From NCBI GenBank assembly GCA_029204225.1, contig CM055095.1:13484049-13548048 (forward strand): DNA of 64,000 bases. The letters run 5' to 3'. The position numbers were made by a program, and so were the translations under genes. The DNA is from Diphasiastrum complanatum (lineage: Eukaryota > Streptophyta > Lycopodiopsida > Lycopodiales > Lycopodiaceae). The first letter of the stretch is position 1. The number at the start of each line of letters is the position of its first letter. The notes beneath the pieces were generated by a model. It was not told the DNA's origin. It saw only the letters and a list, made by a program, of their open reading frames with translations, and ran no database searches. Positions 59,501 through 64,000 of the stretch are shown piece after piece.

Positions 59501-62105
59501 GCAGCTTCAACTGATAGTTCCTCTCTGAGTCCAATTTTCTCTTGTTCCAGCAGCAGATGACTATCCTGTAGCTCAGCGAGTTTTTTAAGCGTCTCTTCAT
59601 GTTCATTTGTGCCCCTTTGAAAAGCATCAGATAAGTTTTTTTTTTCTTCTTCCAAATGCAGCAAATTCTTTTTCAGTACCTGAAGTTCATTCTCAAGATT
59701 TGCTACATGGCTTCCACTGTCCAATAACATTTGTTTGAGATCACTGTTTTCATTTTGGAGCTTTAGAAGATCTTCTTGCAGGTCTAAGATCTTCTTTGTT
59801 CTGGATCCTATTTCATCTGTCTGCAACATTTCTTTTGAGCTTATCAATGATAGTTCTTCCTCAATTTTCTTTCGGGATATCTGTTCAGAAGATATTACAT
59901 TTCTAAGCTTACCGTTCTCATCTTGCAGATGGGCAATCTCAGATTCCAGTTTGCTCATCTTCTCCTCCGCAGATTTGTGCTCCTCACTAAACTTATGGGA
60001 TTCGTTCTGCAATCTCCTGTTCTCCTCTTGCAAGACTAGAAATTCATGCTGAAGCTCTGTCATCATATTAGGGGACCCATTTCCTGAAGATGACGACGAA
60101 CTCGAATCTTCATCATGCTTCCTTCTAGTGCTCTTCTGGTTTACAGTATCAAATTCTTCATCTCCCTCTATATCCTCATCATTTCTTACACCCTCCAGGT
60201 TCTTCTTTCTGAAATGATTCACCCTGCGGAAAAGAGATATTTCAGGAGAGTCACCCGCTGTGCTAGAATTCTCACCTTGAGATTTTTGCGAACCTTTGTG
60301 AATTTCCCCTGTAATAATGTCGTAGCGTTCGGCCAAAGAACGGTAAGCGCGGTAAAAATCTTCTACTAAGTTCACAAGTTCTGGCCGTTTCGCATAATAC
60401 ATCTCCGCTCGCTTGGCAAAGGAATCCGCGTCCTCTTCGATAAGCTTCAGCATCATTTTCACCTTTCCATCCATCTCTGAAGACAAAGGTAACACATTTA
60501 ACTACTCATAAAGCTAAGAACTAAGAAATTGGTCAAAGGAATCTAATGCTCAACATCCACCAATTTTGCAGTAGCACCAATCTAAATAAACATGTGTTTA
60601 TTTACACTGAAGTGCTACCTTTACCAAAGGAAAAAAGAAGCGATTCCAGTTGGTACATATTCTGGGTAACTCAAATTGTATACTGCAAGACGTTCCAGCA
60701 TGATAATATACAAACAGTCAAAGACAAACGTTTTGTATAGGTAGTATCAGGTTGCAGAGAATATTGTCAAGTTTCCATGCTTCTTCGCGTGCAACAAACT
60801 AGCATGGACCATGTACTGCCTACTTATGAACTTCAGCATACATGAGAAACTGATGCTGGGACATACACAAGTGGTGCTGTAAAACTGATAAATCTCCTTA
60901 AAGAGTCCAACAATTCACAAAATGGGGAATGATTGAGAACAATTCTTTGCAGAATAGTCAGAATAAGTAGCTGACTGTGATTGTGCAATGCTGTAGCCTG
61001 TTAGATAAAAATGATTGTCATCCCTGGAAACTACAGCTCACGCCCCCGAAAAGAATTTATGAATGGAACAAAAACTGTTATAACATCATTAAAAGGGAAA
61101 TGCATAAGTTATCAGCAAAATGGTGATGCCAACTCAAACATCAACATGGCTGTCATTGAGTTTCTCAGATGCTCCTTAAGTACATTGCTGCCCCTTTAGT
61201 ATGGTGGTGACGGCCCATTTTTTAGTAGCTTGAAACTTTTAGCTTTTTCCACTTGATTATTGTTACGTCTCAAATTTTCTCTTGAATGTTCTGACAATTG
61301 GTAGATTGTGTTTGCAGCAAATGATTCACATATTGCTCACATAAAAGCTTGTTTTGCATATGCAGGTCCTCTCTGCAAGCACTTAGGATTGCAAAATAAT
61401 ATAAAAAGCTAGCCTAAAATAGATTACAACAGTTCAATCAGACAATCTGCTTAACGTACATCAAAGAACGGGATAAGAACTTGTCTAAAGCCAGAGACAA
61501 CATAACATGGAGATTGCAAGAGAAGAGAATGGCAATCCATTGAACTGATACCCAAGGACAACAGTTGCCAAAAACGAATTTCATAGCTACTTTCTTGATT
61601 CCCATGGTACTGAAAACCGCCAGTTTCTGTTTATCTACGTTCCCTGGCAATTTTCTCATGTTGAAAATTTGGCAGAGTGCTGAATCACGAGCATCTCAGC
61701 ATATATGAAAACTCCTTTACAAATGTCTCATACATAGTGGTCGATTCAAGAAAGAAAATTCTCACTGGTACGAGCTCTGTCATTTTTCAGAATTTATCAG
61801 CAGTCTGTGACTCGTGGTTTAGGCGTGAGCAGTCTGTTCCATGCCCAGAGGAAGACGGGAGGGGGTTCGTTTCAGTGCGCATAATTGAATCTGAAATGAG
61901 ATGGTTAGGTTTTGTCTTACACTGCTGCATGGCTAAATTTGTCTCCAAAATTAAAGCTAAGAGATTATCACAAGGAAAATGTTGAGCCTCTGTCCTCATA
62001 AAACCAAATTGGCATACCTGTTAGATTGTCTTGTAGCCATCTCGAGTTCTTTCTTCTGCTATGACTGTCCCACCACCACGAGTGAGAGCGACCGCCTGCC
62101 TTCAT
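53560..62105 (-). CDS. NET1: NETWORKED 1-like actin-binding protein (KIP1/NAB domain), two coding exons
   Basis: Plant-specific actin-binding adaptor; the family links actin filaments to membranes such as plasma membrane and plasmodesmata. Exon 1 is 62018-62105 and exon 2 is 53560-60476, separated by a GT-AG intron of 1541 bp (CAG|GTATGCC and TCTTCAG|AG). The joined protein is 2334 residues. The NAB domain spans about residues 8-82: [20 protein letters not shown], then [18 protein letters not shown] and [14 protein letters not shown] Ser/Asp-rich stretch (about 150-165) follows, then nearly continuous coiled coil to about 2290, with the family C-terminal motif [10 protein letters not shown] at 2270-2279. 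Residues 1297-1478 are a 91-residue tandem duplication. The reading frame is intact. Longer than Arabidopsis NET1A (about 1.7 kb-residue class). Confidence 0.92.
56131..56676 (-). repeat. 273-bp in-frame tandem duplication in the NET1-like coiled coil
   Basis: Units 56404-56676 and 56131-56403 encode residues 1297-1387 and 1388-1478. Shared strings include [18 protein letters not shown] and EIQRLQK. 91 residues equal exactly 13 heptads, so the coiled-coil register is kept. Confidence 0.92.
60477..62017 (-). other. Intron 1 of the NET1-like gene
   Basis: GT-AG intron of 1541 bp splitting the NAB domain after the WLQDNLT motif. Short frames inside show no similarity I recognise. Confidence 0.85.
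62018..62105 (-). CDS. NET1: Exon 1 of the NET1-like gene
   Basis: Codes [20 protein letters not shown] and on to WLQDNLT plus the first base of a Glu codon completed by exon 2 (T-E-M-D-G-K). The WWW and WLQ motifs are the invariant start of the NAB domain. The ATG at 62105 is chosen because it is in frame and nearest; the next ATG upstream (62175) opens a short uORF instead. Confidence 0.9.
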
Positions 62106-62199
62106 GATTCACGAATTTTGATCACCAACACGTCTGAAACCATCACGTGAGTGTAGAGCGACCGCCTGCCTTCATGATTCAAGTCTGAAACCATCACGA
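62086..62199 (-). repeat. Tandem duplication over the NET1 start codon
   Basis: AGAGCGACCGCCTGCCTTCA is present at 62086-62105 and at 62154-62173, and GTCTGAAACCATCACG at 62132-62147 and about 62184-62199. One copy lacks about 20 bp of the other. So the start-codon segment exists twice. Confidence 0.85.
62143..62175 (-). promoter_or_regulatory. uORF created by start-codon duplication
   Basis: The upstream copy of the start region gives ATG at 62175 and reads MKAGGRSTLT then TGA (62143-62145), 38 nt before the main ATG. Its first seven residues equal those of the NET1-like protein. Such a uORF could reduce main-ORF translation if it lies in the mature 5' UTR. Confidence 0.65.
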
Positions 62200-64000
62200 A
62201 CAATGGCAACAGTTTCAACAGCTTACGTTATTCATGTAGACTATGTTGTGAAATACAAATTGATCAAGCTGCTCAATCCATGTGATAACGCATCTATAGT
62301 TCGAGAGAAAAAACATAACGCACCTAAGAATAACCAAAAACTAATGATGAAGAGCACTTGCCTCCTTAATAAATCGGGAAGATGCTTTCCACTAGATTGG
62401 GACAATTTACAAACATAATAGAAACTCAAACTTCCTTAGCAACAAAGTAGTAATGCCCAAATATCTAACTAAACTATATACCAGTCCCAAAAGTACGTAC
62501 CGAGTATCCTAGATTTTCCTATGGCAATTAGCTGAAAGAGAAAACATGATGCCCTCAGTACAGCATCAAATAGTGGCTTTGAAATCTTAAAGCGCTCAAG
62601 TGGGGACTTATAATAGACCTACAGCGTTGACCAGGAAAAAACTGAAAAGACAAAGCGACCTTTGCTCTGAACATGTAGTGGTACAACATGAAGCTTCATA
62701 AAAGAATAGCAGATTGTTCCAGATATCCTCAAGGAAAGCTCCTCAGGGCCCCATAGCAAATTAACCAAATACACTAGAGTAATCCAAGATGTGAAGCGGT
62801 GAAGGCTGAGCCTATTGAGACTCTATGGGTAGACTACCCTTCTAGTTTCTCCTTGCAGAACAACGCCTACTAAGATCAAATTAACGATTCATTAAGCGAA
62901 GAAAGAAACCAGGGGACATAGTCAGAAAAGGAAAGCGAGGCTGGCTCAGAAGATAACTGAAAACAAAAGATCAAGAAAATACCTGTTGACCGATTTTCAG
63001 AAACGGTGAAACTGGAGCCTCTAACATGCGTTCGATATTTCGGAACAAATATGATGCATCAGTAAAGAGAATGAGATTCTCATATCCCTTGCTCGCACAT
63101 GAAGACACACACCGGCTAGAAATTTCTGTGCAGAAAGTTTGTGGTAATCCGAGGTTGCTTCACTCCCTCGCCATCTCGGACTCGACTGCTACTATGACTA
63201 TTTTTTATTGGACAATACTAGGTGTAAGGATCAATAGATGCCCAGGAACTTGAAGATCTGCAGACCAAACACTGTCTTAATGCATTCATATCAAGCTTGC
63301 TTCAGAAGGCGATGCAACTACGCGACGTCGAACAGGTTAAGGAATTCAATGTAAATGGATAAACAAGACAATTAGCATGATCACATAAACCAGTGATATA
63401 ACAATCGAGAAAGGAACAGGAAGTCAAATTAGGGGAAATATGACAAGATCTCAGCTTGAGATTGCAAATTGAGATTGAACGCTATAGAATTACCATTATC
63501 ACAATCTCTGAAATAGTATGGTGGTAAAAATTCATAACCAAGAAAGTCGTCTTCTCGATGTAATATATATTCTAGCCAAGACTAGACGATGTTAAGTCGC
63601 ATGGTCTATCTGTAGATTCAGACAGATCCACCAACGGCAGTGACAACGAACGCTGCAGCAAGATCTGCAATTGATATTTCGAAGTCCCGAGAAAGTTCCC
63701 AGTGAGGTTTAGAACAATTCAATATATGCAAAAAGACAGCTAAAAATCGCAAGCTCCTTGCACCTGCACCATTACGCCCAGAATGGTTCGCAAATGATGA
63801 ACCCAAATCTCTGATTGCAGCTTGTTGATCGTGAATGTTCAAAGCGACGAGGGAGAGTATGACTGCTACAGAAAAGAGCCCAACTGTTGTTCAAACAGAA
63901 AAAGAAAAATCTGAGAAGAACGGGCTCTTGAGGAAGCACAAGCAGATGCAGATGAGGAACAAAAGAGAGGAAAAGTGAATGGCTTCAGATTAGCCCAGAC
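62200..64000. other. Upstream region of the NET1-like gene
   Basis: No further coding exon seen. Expected to hold 5' UTR and promoter in minus orientation. A donor-like CAACAG|GTATTTTC (complement, near 62980) could mark a 5' UTR intron, but I cannot confirm this. Confidence 0.4.

Overview
This window is nuclear DNA from a seed plant, most likely an angiosperm. The evidence is one intact host gene of the plant-only NETWORKED family, LTR retrotransposons with plant primer-binding sites, a plant-type CACTA transposon, and long (GA)n, (GT)n and (CA)n microsatellites. I cannot name the species. About three quarters of the window is transposable-element sequence, most of it broken.

Layout. 1-797: no gene. 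798-6064: a Ty1/copia element on the minus strand with near-identical LTRs, tRNA-Met primer site and polypurine tract, but a gag-pol with several stops and frameshifts. 6176-7717: an older plus-strand copia remnant. 7795-8023: a hAT-type MITE with a perfect 8-bp target duplication. 8044-8250: a degenerate minisatellite. 10430-10475: an orphan first exon of a LUC7-type U1 snRNP gene (minus). 11210-12062: a tandem repeat of about 300 bp carrying microsatellites. About 12380-22059: a plus-strand Ty3/gypsy element of Tat/Athila type with tRNA-Asp primer site, long leader, gag, protease, partial RT, integrase, an internal TATA box and an accessory ORF after pol. 23450-24660: an LTR-like stretch. 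24860-35285, 35290-36990 and 36995-39700: three collinear minus-strand gypsy remnants fused end to end; the first carries a second copy of the accessory ORF. 39860-40035 and 49307 onward: probably one gypsy LTR and leader split by a CACTA element (40036-49306) that holds a minus-strand TNP2-type transposase and a divergent plus-strand second gene. 50752-51243: the gag that belongs to the split gypsy leader. 53560-62105: a complete two-exon NET1-like gene (minus, 2334 aa). The rest is non-coding or unrecognised.

Most interesting material. Two divergent gypsy elements on opposite strands share a homologous accessory ORF downstream of integrase. The spacer before that ORF carries short motif arrays and, in one element, a TATA box. 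Leaders of two elements contain short motifs that alternate with their own reverse complements (GGCGAGCCAAG in one, AACCCTCGCA in the other). Together this looks like a recurring regulatory design of this retrotransposon lineage. In the host gene, a tandem duplication over the start codon has created an 11-codon upstream ORF, and a 273-bp in-frame duplication adds exactly 13 heptads of coiled coil.
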